Shown here: positions 18,997 to 26,800 of the stretch, in pieces
Layout of the letters: each line of letters opens with the position of its first letter
Position numbering within the stretch: position 1 is the stretch's first letter
NCBI RefSeq assembly: GCF_004355005.1
Contig: NZ_SMSJ01000024.1
Location: 1 to 64,000, forward strand
DNA: 64,000 bases
Direction of reading: 5' to 3'
Origin: Dankookia rubra
GTDB lineage: Bacteria > Pseudomonadota > Alphaproteobacteria > Acetobacterales > Acetobacteraceae
Notes under the pieces: generated by a model
Databases searched by the model: none
Told to the model about the DNA's origin: nothing
What the model saw: the letters and a program-made list of their open reading frames with translations, nothing else
Translations under genes and position numbers: made by a program

Positions 18997-20427
18997 CTAC
19001 TTCTGGATCTGCAGCGCAGCACCGGGCTGGGCGGCGGAGCCGGGGGCGATGACCAGATAGCGCCGTACCGGGCCAGCATTTTCTTGGACGACCTGCCGGA
19101 TTGGTCCGACCGTATTGACGATGGCGGCCCCGGCGGGGTTTGTCATGAAGGATGCCAGAACCTGCAGCGGCCCTGTCCCGTCCGCCTGGGTTGAGAGAGC
19201 CAGGACATGCGGTTTCCCAGGCGGCAGGCCGGTCGCTGCCGCCTGTAGAATCTGAAGCGGGCCCTGATCGAAGAGCGTCACCTGCGTCCCAGTGCGGCCA
19301 TCCGCGCCGGTGAGCAGGAGCTGCACGGAGTTGGCCGCGAGACCGGGGGGTTGCAGATTGTCCCTGCCCTCGCCTTGCGGCACGGCGCCAGGCACGTAGG
19401 CCACACCCTGGGGGCCCTGACCAATCGGGATTGTCGCTACGACCGCATTGGCCGCGGTATCGATCGCCGCAACGGCGTCGGCATTCTCCAGCCCGACATA
19501 CATCCGGGTTCCGTCACCGGATGGCCATAGGCCATGCGGCAGCGCGCCGACCCGGATGGCAGTAACCTGTTCGAAAGTGTCGGTGCGGAAGACCTTGACC
19601 TCATTCAGGCCGCCAACGGTGACATACGCGAACTGGCCACGCGGCGTCCGGATGAAGTTGACGTGGTTGGTAATGGGGCCGGTATCGAGCACCCGCAGGA
19701 CCGCGAAGGGGGGGCGTGCGTCGAACACCATGGTGCGGCCCACATCCTTGAGTGTCAGCCAGACCTGCCGCCCATCGGGTGTCGCCGCGATGTCAGGACA
19801 GAACGGGCTTTCCTGCTTCACCCGGCCGACGATCGCGTGAGACTTCGTGTCGATCACGACAGTCTCAGGACTGAAGCTGGAGCAGACGTAGCCAAAGGCG
19901 CCGTCGGGCGAGAAAATGGTCATGCCCGGACCATTCGGCACCTTGATGCGGCCGGTCTCCTGGTACGTCCCGGCATCGAGAACGGCGATGTAGTCTTCAC
20001 CGCGCACGCTCACCCAGACCTCTCGCCTGTCAGGCGTGAAGAACGCCTCATGCGGCGAACGGCCGACATAGGCGACATGCTTCACGAGGTTCGTCGCAGT
20101 GTCGATGAAGCTGACCGAATTCGAGCCGATCGAGATGACCGCGAGCGTCCGATGATCTGGAGAGAAGCCCATCCCATGCACCAGCAGCTGGCCGCGATAC
20201 AACGGACTGAGATTTGCCGGCGTTGTATCGCCAAGACGGATCACGCCGAGCAGCGTGTTGCTGGACGGATCGATTACCGAGACTGTGTTGGAGAACTGAT
20301 CGGAGCTGTAGAAGCGATCCTGCTTGCTGATGGGAATGTCCGGCGCATCCGCGGGTCCTGGTGCCTGACCAGCGAACGCAGGTAGCGCCGTGGTCAGCAG
20401 AAGCAAAGCAGCAAAGCGTCCGGTCAT
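18997..20427 (-). CDS. secreted YVTN-type beta-propeller protein
   Basis: 476 aa with a signal peptide (MTGRFAALLLLTTALPAFA). It has repeats of about 40 residues such as SNTVSVIDPSSNTLLGVIRL, NSVSFIDTATNLVKHVAYV and DAVAAIDTAANAVVATIPIG, the YncE/NHL-like propeller pattern. The last 120 residues (VTLFDQGPLQILQAAATGLP) form a separate unassigned domain. It overlaps the DUF305 gene start-to-stop by 4 bases. Binding role in the periplasm is unknown. Confidence 0.8.
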   Translation of the reverse strand: MTGRFAALLLLTTALPAFAGQAPGPADAPDIPISKQDRFYSSDQFSNTVSVIDPSSNTLLGVIRLGDTTPANLSPLYRGQLLVHGMGFSPDHRTLAVISIGSNSVSFIDTATNLVKHVAYVGRSPHEAFFTPDRREVWVSVRGEDYIAVLDAGTYQETGRIKVPNGPGMTIFSPDGAFGYVCSSFSPETVVIDTKSHAIVGRVKQESPFCPDIAATPDGRQVWLTLKDVGRTMVFDARPPFAVLRVLDTGPITNHVNFIRTPRGQFAYVTVGGLNEVKVFRTDTFEQVTAIRVGALPHGLWPSGDGTRMYVGLENADAVAAIDTAANAVVATIPIGQGPQGVAYVPGAVPQGEGRDNLQPPGLAANSVQLLLTGADGRTGTQVTLFDQGPLQILQAAATGLPPGKPHVLALSTQADGTGPLQVLASFMTNPAGAAIVNTVGPIRQVVQENAGPVRRYLVIAPGSAAQPGAALQIQK

Positions 20428-20864
20428 CGTACGGTACCTTTGGGATGAGTATGGGAATGGGCATCCGTTGCCGACGACTGCGCCGGTAGCGTCTCGAGCA
20501 CCTGCTGCATGACAACAATTTCCTGCCGCTGTTCGACGATGATGCCTTGGGCCAGGCGACGAAGCCGTTCGTCTTTGCCGAAGCGGAGCTGAATCTCGGC
20601 CATGTCGATGGCACCCTGGTGGTGCGGGATCATCATGGCGGCGAAGTCATGGTCGGGGTTGCCGGTGTCCGGTGCCGTCATGGCGATGTGCATGCGGCGC
20701 ATGGCCGCCTCCATCAAACCTTGAAAGCTGTCGGGGGTGGCGCTGGCATTCGTCGAAGCTCCACCCGCGGCAAAGGCAAGCAGCAATGAGGTGGCCATGA
20801 CGAGTGCGAAGCGCGAACGCTTTAGAAAAGTTCGAACAGCAACCGGCATCATTTCAGAAGCCAT
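20424..20864 (-). CDS. DUF305 (CopM-like) exported protein
   Basis: 146 aa. A signal/anchor (FALVMATSLLLAFAAGGAS) is followed by the DUF305 motif DFAAMMIPHHQGAIDMAE and EIVVMQQVLETL, ending in a His-rich tail (DAHSHTHPKG). DUF305 proteins are periplasmic and often linked to metal handling, with His and Met as ligands. First gene of the cluster running to yeiH, so its upstream region (20865 on) should hold the promoter; no ECF-type sequence was obvious to me. Confidence 0.82.
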   Translation of the reverse strand: MASEMMPVAVRTFLKRSRFALVMATSLLLAFAAGGASTNASATPDSFQGLMEAAMRRMHIAMTAPDTGNPDHDFAAMMIPHHQGAIDMAEIQLRFGKDERLRRLAQGIIVEQRQEIVVMQQVLETLPAQSSATDAHSHTHPKGTVR

Positions 20865-21315
20865 TCCGCGCCTTGCCCTGCAGCTGTTTCGTAATCACGG
20901 TCGATAGGTCGTGCATAAGACGCTGGCCGCGGCAGGTTATTCCCGCCGACTCAAAATTCTTCGCCCAGAGGTGTGGCGGAGGTCCGGCGCGGGCACCGCT
21001 GGCTTAGTGACGCCTGCGGGGATGGTGAAATTTCGGCTTTGGCCGAGGCGCAACCAAGCAGTGATCTCGGCAAGTCCGCGATGGCAGCCCGGGCCTACTG
21101 TACGGGATCCAGCATCCAGTGACCGGCGCGAGGCCAGGCTAGGGTGGCAGGATGGTCATCGCGCTCCTCCCTACCCTGCCCTGAATGGCCGCCTTAGCAG
21201 CCCATTGACCAAGTCAGCGTTTAGTCGAGCGGGTATGCCTGGATGCTGACGACGAAGAGCGATCTGATCCTCGACCGCCAGCAGAAGAGTGGCGGTGAGC
21301 CCGCCATCCGGCATC
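20865..21315. other. intergenic stretch upstream of DUF305 gene
   Basis: No gene seen. Promoter of the DUF305-beta-propeller-sigma cluster is expected near 20865-20960 on the minus strand. The rest looks like scrambled coding DNA with many stops in every frame. Confidence 0.4.
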
Positions 21316-21495
21316 GGGATGGTGCTAACCCAGGCAGAGGTCGATATCCGACACGGTGTGTCCTACGAAGCCATCTGACAGGTCGAGGACGGCAAGGTCG
21401 AACTCGTCGCCCACGACAGCGAGGGCACCACCGTAACGCTTTCCGCCGAGCGCGTTTTTGTGGCTACTGGCCGAATGCCAAACACGACCAGAATG
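21316..21495 (+). pseudogene. FAD-dependent disulfide oxidoreductase remnant (MerA/Lpd-like)
   Basis: The frame reads GMVLTQAEVDIRHGVSYEAI, a stop, then QVEDGKVELVAHDSEGTTVT, LSAERVFVATGRMPNT. This is the second half of the NAD-binding domain and the ATGR.PNT motif of the mercuric reductase/dihydrolipoamide dehydrogenase family. The in-frame stop and missing N- and C-terminal parts show a relic. Which member of the family it came from cannot be said. Confidence 0.55.
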
Positions 21496-21608
21496 GGCAT
21501 GGAGCGGGCTTGCCACGCGCTGCCGGGTTCAGGTCCGCAGAATCGTCAGCGAGCATTTGCCAGGTTTTGCAACCGCTCGCAGCAAGGTGCAGCGGCAGGT
21601 TTTTCGAA

Positions 21609-22559
21609 TTAGAGCCCGACCAGTCCAGCCGGGCTCTCGGCGACCAGCTTCGCGCGTCGGACATAGCCACGCATCGTCCTGACGTCCTTGTGCCTGGAAT
21701 GCGCCATGATGGCTTCGTCGCGGGCCCCGGCTTTATAGGCCTCGGTGATGAAGCCGGCGCGCAGGCCATGCGCGGACAACCTCTCGAGCTCGGTGCAGCT
21801 CAATTTGGCCAAGGCGACCCGCCGCGCCAGGAGCTTCGGCACGGCGTAGGGGTGTAGCGCGGTCCGCTCTACCGTACCCCAGCGGTCGACCTTCCGAAAC
21901 ACTGGGCCGTACGCGCAGCCCGAGGTGCGCAACCAAGCCTCCATCGACCGGACCGGACAGGTTTCGGGCTTGCGGCCGCGCGGGATGCCCAGCTCGACGC
22001 CTTGGCCTTCCTGATCGGATTTGGCCCGGGGGATGAGCAGCTTCATCCCATCGGCGGTGAAGGTGATGTGCTCACGTTGCACGGCGACCAGTTCCGAGCG
22101 ACGCAGCGCACCGGCGAATGCCAGTAGCAATAAAGCCCGGTCGCGCTGACCGGCCAGATCGCTGTGGCAGGTGGCCACCAGCTGACGCAGCTCGACGGTG
22201 CCGATCGCCGCAGCTTGGCGCTGCGGCATGCCGTGGCGCCGAAAGATTCCGGCCAGCGTGTCGCGGATCGCCGGGTGCGACGTCGTCCAGGCGACACCTT
22301 TCATTTGGTGCGCCCGGCCAATCGCCGCCAGCCGACGGCGCAGGGTCGAGCGGGCATGGCTGATGGCGATCGAGGCCAGATAGGCCGCGACGGTGGTGGC
22401 GGCGGCAGGCAAGGCCGAGACACCTTTCTGCTGACACCACGTCGAAAACTCTGCCCAGTCCGCCGCATAGGCCTTGAGCGTCGCCGGTGCGAGGGCCTGA
22501 CGGGCATAGTCGGCGGCCAAGGCCAGGTCCGCGGCGGGGAGGATGGTCAGCTCGGACAT
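21609..22559 (-). CDS. tyrosine recombinase/integrase
   Basis: 316 aa. N-terminal SAM-like core-binding domain (residues 15-105: APATLKAYAADWAEFSTWC, STLRRRLAAIGRAHQ) and catalytic domain with Arg in GALRRSELVAV (153/154), Lys180, H264-x-x-R267 (SAHGLRAGF), His287/290 and Tyr299 (RGYVRRAK). Length is normal. It lies between the sulfite island and the plasmid backbone and could be the enzyme that brought the island in, or a plasmid dimer resolution recombinase. Confidence 0.9.
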   Translation of the reverse strand: MSELTILPAADLALAADYARQALAPATLKAYAADWAEFSTWCQQKGVSALPAAATTVAAYLASIAISHARSTLRRRLAAIGRAHQMKGVAWTTSHPAIRDTLAGIFRRHGMPQRQAAAIGTVELRQLVATCHSDLAGQRDRALLLLAFAGALRRSELVAVQREHITFTADGMKLLIPRAKSDQEGQGVELGIPRGRKPETCPVRSMEAWLRTSGCAYGPVFRKVDRWGTVERTALHPYAVPKLLARRVALAKLSCTELERLSAHGLRAGFITEAYKAGARDEAIMAHSRHKDVRTMRGYVRRAKLVAESPAGLVGL

Positions 22560-22616
22560 GCAGCGTTTCCAACGGGTTCGGCGGACTGAGGCAGAGATTA
22601 TGGCATGCGCATCAAA

Positions 22617-22642
22617 GGCTCCAGAAGAACTATTATGGAGCC
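22617..22642. repeat. inverted repeat upstream of integrase
   Basis: GGCTCCA and TGGAGCC form 7-bp arms around 12 bases, 58 bp upstream of the integrase start. The size fits a tyrosine-recombinase core site or a small terminator for the gene at 22757-23019. No second copy was found. Confidence 0.4.
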
Positions 22643-22756
22643 TGAGTCACCGCAGGACTTGGGCAGCAGCAGCCGGTAAAACCAACCGGGCTAGCGCAGC
22701 CTGACGGCCTTGCCAGCTGCCAACGGAGGTCCGAGAGAGCTTTCGGGGCCATCACC

Positions 22757-23019
22757 GGCTCACTCCTTCCCCCGCAAGAGGTCGGTATCCGGCGCCACGA
22801 CGTCGAGCTCGAGCCGCCTTGCCACGGTTTGAAGAACGGCATGTCTTCAGCGCGCCACTGCCGACGATTTATAAGACTTATGGCCTCTGCTGCGGGCAAG
22901 CCGATCGCAGCGCTGATCGCCGCCGAAGTGGTAATGGCCCGATCCTCGTAGTTAGTATTGATTGTGTAGCGGAGGCGAGTAGCCAGAAGCCGCTCAGCCT
23001 GTCGGATGGGGTCACGCAT
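22757..23019 (-). pseudogene. small unassigned protein with a frameshift
   Basis: The frame from 23019 reads MRDPIRQAERLLATRLRYTI and DRAITTSAAISAAIGLPAAE, then ISLINRRQWRAED. Near 22840 the sense continues in another frame as AVLQTVARRLELDVVAPDTD, ending LLRGKE-stop at 22757. Together they would give about 88 aa. The coding sense changing frame at one point suggests a single-base indel, real or from sequencing. Family not recognised. Confidence 0.4.
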
Positions 23020-23161
23020 GCCCCCTGCCCTACTGCGTCACCCCGTCGACGGCGAGCACCATTTCGGGCCGATCAAGGCATAATTATCCTGTATTATCGA
23101 CACATAGCCGGCCGTGCCACAAATGGCTTCTCGGCGCGCAACCTTATCAGAGTGGCCGGTG

Positions 23162-24169
23162 TCAGCTGGGGGCGCGACCACCTACCCAGCGACGCAGACC
23201 CGCCACGAGACGAGCAAGCGGCCCTGGAGGCGGAGCCACCATCGCGGTCGACTTCCGTCTCCCACCGCCCTCCCCTCCCTCTTGCACTGCGACCGCTGGA
23301 TTGCGGGATGGTGCCGGCTTTACTGCGATTGTGCGCGGCTTGCCGGTGGCAGCAGCCAGCGCATCATTTTTCCCAAGCCGTGCGATTGCTGCACTTAGTT
23401 TTGGGTGGTCATTCGGAGCGCAGGCCAGAGGCACATCGTCTTGCTCAGCCAGGGTCCGTTTGTGTTTAGCGAGGACTGCTTCGATTTTGAGCACGGCCCT
23501 CAGATCTTCCCATCCTTCCCCCAGTAAGCGCTCCAAAGCAAGATCACCGCTGCCTGAGGCATCGAGGCTTGCCTCCGGAAGCCGATTCAGCAGGGGCGCA
23601 ACAGCCTGCTTTATCCGCTTATCAGCCTCTTCGAGACTGTCCGCCTCACCTGCGGCCACTAGAGATCCAGGTAGGTCAAACTCCACCAGCCTGAGGCAGC
23701 CCCTATGCCACCACTGCCACGCGCGCCTGATAGTGGTGGACGCAGTCGGCGGATTTTTTCGGCTCAGCCAGGTCCGTTTACCGAGCTCGACAATGGCCCG
23801 CACGGCATCCCGCGGCGTCTCCACCGAGCGGTCGAGATTGTCATCCGGCTCCGCGCCGCAGATCCTGCGGGCACGACCAGCCAGATCCATCACCGCACGT
23901 GCCTGGCGTGCCGTCGTTGGCCTGCCACCGCTGTTGGCCGCATCGCTGTAGATGCGCCGCCAATACTCGTAGGTCGTGGCAAGCGTTGGACGCTCCGGAG
24001 GGACAGGCGGCGGCGACAGTATGGCCTGGACAGCTTGCCGCTGATCAATCACGCTTTTCCACGCCTGATCGACAACATGAAGTCGGCGCCGTAGTCGCGT
24101 CCTGTCAGCCTTGTCTAACAGCGTGAAATAGGCGGCGAGGGGTCCCTCGCCGTCCATTGCCGCCGCCAA
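23162..24169 (-). CDS. third gene of ParA operon, function unknown
   Basis: 335 aa from a TTG at 24169; the frame stays open upstream (WEPSLTEWRDWRAQTDQEVR) into the end of the ParA gene, so the true start may be earlier. Mostly helical and charged, with a Pro-rich linker and a short C-terminal hydrophobic, basic tail (GPLARLVAGLRRWVGG). No known domain recognised. As the third gene behind a ParA-type ATPase it takes the place of stbC in the stbABC operon of plasmid R388, but no sequence similarity is claimed. Confidence 0.55.
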   Translation of the reverse strand: MAAAMDGEGPLAAYFTLLDKADRTRLRRRLHVVDQAWKSVIDQRQAVQAILSPPPVPPERPTLATTYEYWRRIYSDAANSGGRPTTARQARAVMDLAGRARRICGAEPDDNLDRSVETPRDAVRAIVELGKRTWLSRKNPPTASTTIRRAWQWWHRGCLRLVEFDLPGSLVAAGEADSLEEADKRIKQAVAPLLNRLPEASLDASGSGDLALERLLGEGWEDLRAVLKIEAVLAKHKRTLAEQDDVPLACAPNDHPKLSAAIARLGKNDALAAATGKPRTIAVKPAPSRNPAVAVQEGGEGGGRRKSTAMVAPPPGPLARLVAGLRRWVGGRAPS

Positions 24170-24264
24170 CTTGGCCTCTGTCAGACGCTCGAACTCGGTA
24201 CGCGCCGCCTCAGAGGCGGTGCGTACCTCCTGATCCGTTTGCGCCCGCCAGTCGCGCCATTCGG

Positions 24265-25245
24265 TTAGACTCGGCTCCCAGCGCTTACCGCCCTCTTGGA
24301 GGCCGGAGCGGGTGCGGTCCCGGCTCCGGCTTCGATAGGGTCTGCAGCAATCCCCGGCGCCTGAGGCATCAGTGCTTGGTCAAGTTGCTGCATACACTCG
24401 TCATACCATTCGAGGTAACGCTTCCTCGCAATGTTCGTCATCGCCACCGACAACGGAACCTGCTGCGTCCCCTCGTCTAAAGCCGCCAGCTTGCTCAAAG
24501 CATCTGCCGCCTTCGGGGCGGAAACCTTGAGATCGTCAGAGACGTAGCCAGCCAACCGCGCCGGCCAGTAAAACCCCTGGCCGTACAACACCGACATATA
24601 GGCGGATGTCTCTACTCGCATCTCGGCCAGCGCATCGCAAACCGGTCGCATCACCTGCCGAGCTCGCCCGGCATTGCTATTCGCGCCATTCGCGTCGGCT
24701 TGGACAAAGGTCAGCGCACCGACGACGCGGCCCTTGGGATAGATCGCCCGAAACTGCTTTGCGAGAGCTTCCGCGTCATCGATTGAGGAAGCGTCGTCGA
24801 CCTTGCAGCACACGATCAGGATGATCCCCTCGCCGCCTTCGGTGATCTCGCCGTGATCTGCATATTCGCAGAGCCGCAGGAGCTCTGCTGCGATACCGCC
24901 ACCCGTGTCGATTACGACATCCCGGCCGTCTGCAGGCCGCGTCCCCTCCAACGCCGACATAACCGCTTCGAACGGCCGGAGAGCCCCCTGAGGGTTACGC
25001 TGCACATCGAGGCCTTGGGGCAGGTCCACGCGAACATCAACCTCGCGTTTAGCGGTGCGCAAAAGGCGGGACAACTTGCGGAGTTTGTCAGCCTCGGCGT
25101 TATCAGTCTGTTCGCGCTCGACTTCGAGCACGTACGGAGACCGCCCGTAACTGTCCAAGAGACAGATTGCTAGGGCCGTGGTGGTGGTCTTGGCTGTACC
25201 GCCCTTGCCTCCAGCGGTCAGAACGCGCAAAGTATTAGTTGCCAT
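24265..25245 (-). CDS. ParA/StbB-like P-loop ATPase
   Basis: 326 aa with a deviant Walker A AGGKGGTAKTTTT (residues 11-23) typical of ParA/MinD/Soj ATPases, Walker A' DVVIDTGGG and IILIVCCKVDDASS. Such proteins position plasmids or act in stable transmission. The last 45 residues are Ala/Pro-rich. It lies between a 213-aa protein and a 335-aa protein on the same strand, diverging from the relaxase genes, the layout of R388 stbABC beside oriT. No ParB-type gene is recognised nearby. Confidence 0.8.
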   Translation of the reverse strand: MATNTLRVLTAGGKGGTAKTTTTALAICLLDSYGRSPYVLEVEREQTDNAEADKLRKLSRLLRTAKREVDVRVDLPQGLDVQRNPQGALRPFEAVMSALEGTRPADGRDVVIDTGGGIAAELLRLCEYADHGEITEGGEGIILIVCCKVDDASSIDDAEALAKQFRAIYPKGRVVGALTFVQADANGANSNAGRARQVMRPVCDALAEMRVETSAYMSVLYGQGFYWPARLAGYVSDDLKVSAPKAADALSKLAALDEGTQQVPLSVAMTNIARKRYLEWYDECMQQLDQALMPQAPGIAADPIEAGAGTAPAPASKRAVSAGSRV

Positions 25246-25330
25246 CTCAAGCTCCTATTAGTTTGTGTGGCAGCAGGCCGGCGACACTTGCTTCCAAGGC
25301 CCAGTGTCGCCGGCCTCTCCAAACAGCCGG

Positions 25331-25972
25331 TTAGGCTTCCCCTTCGGAATCGTCCCCGTCGATCAGCTGTTGGATCTGGTTCGCCCGCGACAGCATGGGC
25401 GATGATGGTGGGACCTTGCCCCGGTTTTCCTCCGCCTTCCGCTTCCACTCCGGCACCCTCTCCGCCGGACGAGGGCCCTGTTGCACGGAGTTTGGTGTCG
25501 GACTGGCTAAGCCCTCCCGTTCTCTCGGCTCCTCGGCTGAAAGAACCCGCACGGGCTTCGGTGCCTTTACTGGACGAACTGAATCACGCCCCACAGAGGC
25601 CGCGCCAAACACGTAGCGTGCCAGCTGCTCGGGTTGCCCACCCTGGACAGCCTGTGCCAAGGCCGCCTCACGCCGGAGGTCCCGGAGCTCGCTGTTAACG
25701 GTGTGCAGCGTGAGCGACCCATTCGCGTAGTGAACCCCCCCCAACACCAGCGCCTCTCGAACGCTGTCGAGCGGCCAGCGACGGGGATAGACAAACCTAG
25801 GTGGCTCACCCGGCTGCCTAGTTGGCTGCCATGTGCCAGCCTGTAGAGCGTCGATCAGGTCTAGGTTCGCCCGAAGCCACCCCCGCACCGTACCAGTGAA
25901 CGGCCGGTGCTGCCGGATCTCCTCCGACAACAACCCGATCTCCTCCCTGGTCCTAGGCGCAATACGCGGCAC
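25331..25972 (-). CDS. first gene of ParA operon, putative DNA-binding or adaptor protein
   Basis: 213 aa from GTG 25972 (MPRIAPRTREEIGLLSEEIR). An N-terminal part with possible helix-turn-helix spacing (VRGWLRANLDLIDALQAG; YPRRWPLDSVREALVLGGVH) and a long polar, Pro-rich C-terminus (residues 125-213). Family not recognised. It starts 275 bases from the divergent relaxase-side genes, a region full of inverted repeats it could bind, as StbA does in R388. That parallel is inference. Confidence 0.55.
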   Translation of the reverse strand: MPRIAPRTREEIGLLSEEIRQHRPFTGTVRGWLRANLDLIDALQAGTWQPTRQPGEPPRFVYPRRWPLDSVREALVLGGVHYANGSLTLHTVNSELRDLRREAALAQAVQGGQPEQLARYVFGAASVGRDSVRPVKAPKPVRVLSAEEPREREGLASPTPNSVQQGPRPAERVPEWKRKAEENRGKVPPSSPMLSRANQIQQLIDGDDSEGEA

Positions 25973-26008
25973 GGTTGCTCCAAACGTAACCTAAATAGAG
26001 ACGATTTC

Positions 26009-26116
26009 GGAAGGATAGGGAACCCGATTTTAGGGGTCAAGCACTTTCAAAGCACGCACCAAAAATAGGGGTCTGCCCAAGATAGAGGAGCCCTAAAATA
26101 GGTTCCCCTATCTTCC
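26009..26116. promoter_or_regulatory. inverted repeat cluster, candidate oriT or operator
   Basis: Positions 26009-26036 and 26091-26116 are near-perfect inverted repeats of about 26 bp separated by about 55 bp; both contain the block CCCTAAAAT or its complement ATTTTAGGG. A third related block, AAAATAGGGG, lies at 26062-26071. The cluster sits in the divergent gap between the ParA operon and the genes leading to the relaxase, the normal place for oriT and its regulators. The same CCCTAAAATAGGG motif recurs after the relaxase gene. Confidence 0.55.
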
Positions 26117-26246
26117 ATACCAATGCATCCTCTGGTACGGTTTCAGAGTTCGGGGCTACACTCCGGCCAAAGAACGGCCCGCCCAACCTTGCTGTAACTC
26201 TTTTTGTTTCACTCTTTCCGCAACCTCTGATCGAGAGCAACGCCCT

Positions 26247-26585
26247 ATGCCAGAGACCCCAGAAGCCCTGCTGGCGGCCCTTGTCCGCGATGCCAAGGCC
26301 ACGACCAGCACACAGCGGGCGACCCTGGACATCGTCCAGCAGCACACCCGCACCCTCACCGAAGTCCTATCGCACGTGAAAGCCGAGCCGGAGACGAAGG
26401 GGCTTGAGAAGCTGGCTGACGCCATGGACCGGCTCAGCGCCTCAATCGACCGCCAGAGCGCCGAGCTCCAGGCGCTTCGAGCCGCCCAATCGGCGTTCCA
26501 GGAGGCCCTCACCCAGCAGATTGGAACAGCCGTAGCTACAGGCATCGACATGGCAATCAACAACACCGGGCTGCCACAGGCCTGA
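26247..26585 (+). CDS. small coiled-coil protein upstream of relaxase
   Basis: 112 aa, MPETPEALLAALVRDAKATT, almost entirely helical with heptads (VLSHVKAEPETKGLEKLADAM, DRLSASIDRQSAELQALRAA). No ribbon-helix-helix motif seen. First gene of the operon ending in the relaxase and next to the candidate oriT, so a relaxosome accessory role is plausible but unproven. Confidence 0.6.
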   Translation: MPETPEALLAALVRDAKATTSTQRATLDIVQQHTRTLTEVLSHVKAEPETKGLEKLADAMDRLSASIDRQSAELQALRAAQSAFQEALTQQIGTAVATGIDMAINNTGLPQA

Positions 26586-26617
26586 GCCGGGCAAGAGGAA
26601 GGGGAAGGCATAGGGCT

Positions 26618-26800
26618 ATGGTGACCATCCGGAAGATCGAGAGGCCGTTCGACAACCTGGCTGATTATTTCACCGGTCGGAGCGTCGTGCCCCCCTCCGT
26701 TACCGCGCCTCCCCTACCCGGCGCGGCTTTCAGCGCCGGCATGGCGCCCACCTGGCCTGATCTGCCGCTGGCCGAGCGGCGCGGAGCACCCCGGCAATGA
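26618..26800 (+). CDS. short protein coupled to relaxase
   Basis: 60 aa, MVTIRKIERPFDNLADYFTG, Pro-rich second half. Good purine-rich ribosome site (GAGGAAGGGGAAGG) upstream, and the stop overlaps the relaxase start (ATGA), so translation is coupled. No family recognised. Confidence 0.5.
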   Translation: MVTIRKIERPFDNLADYFTGRSVVPPSVTAPPLPGAAFSAGMAPTWPDLPLAERRGAPRQ

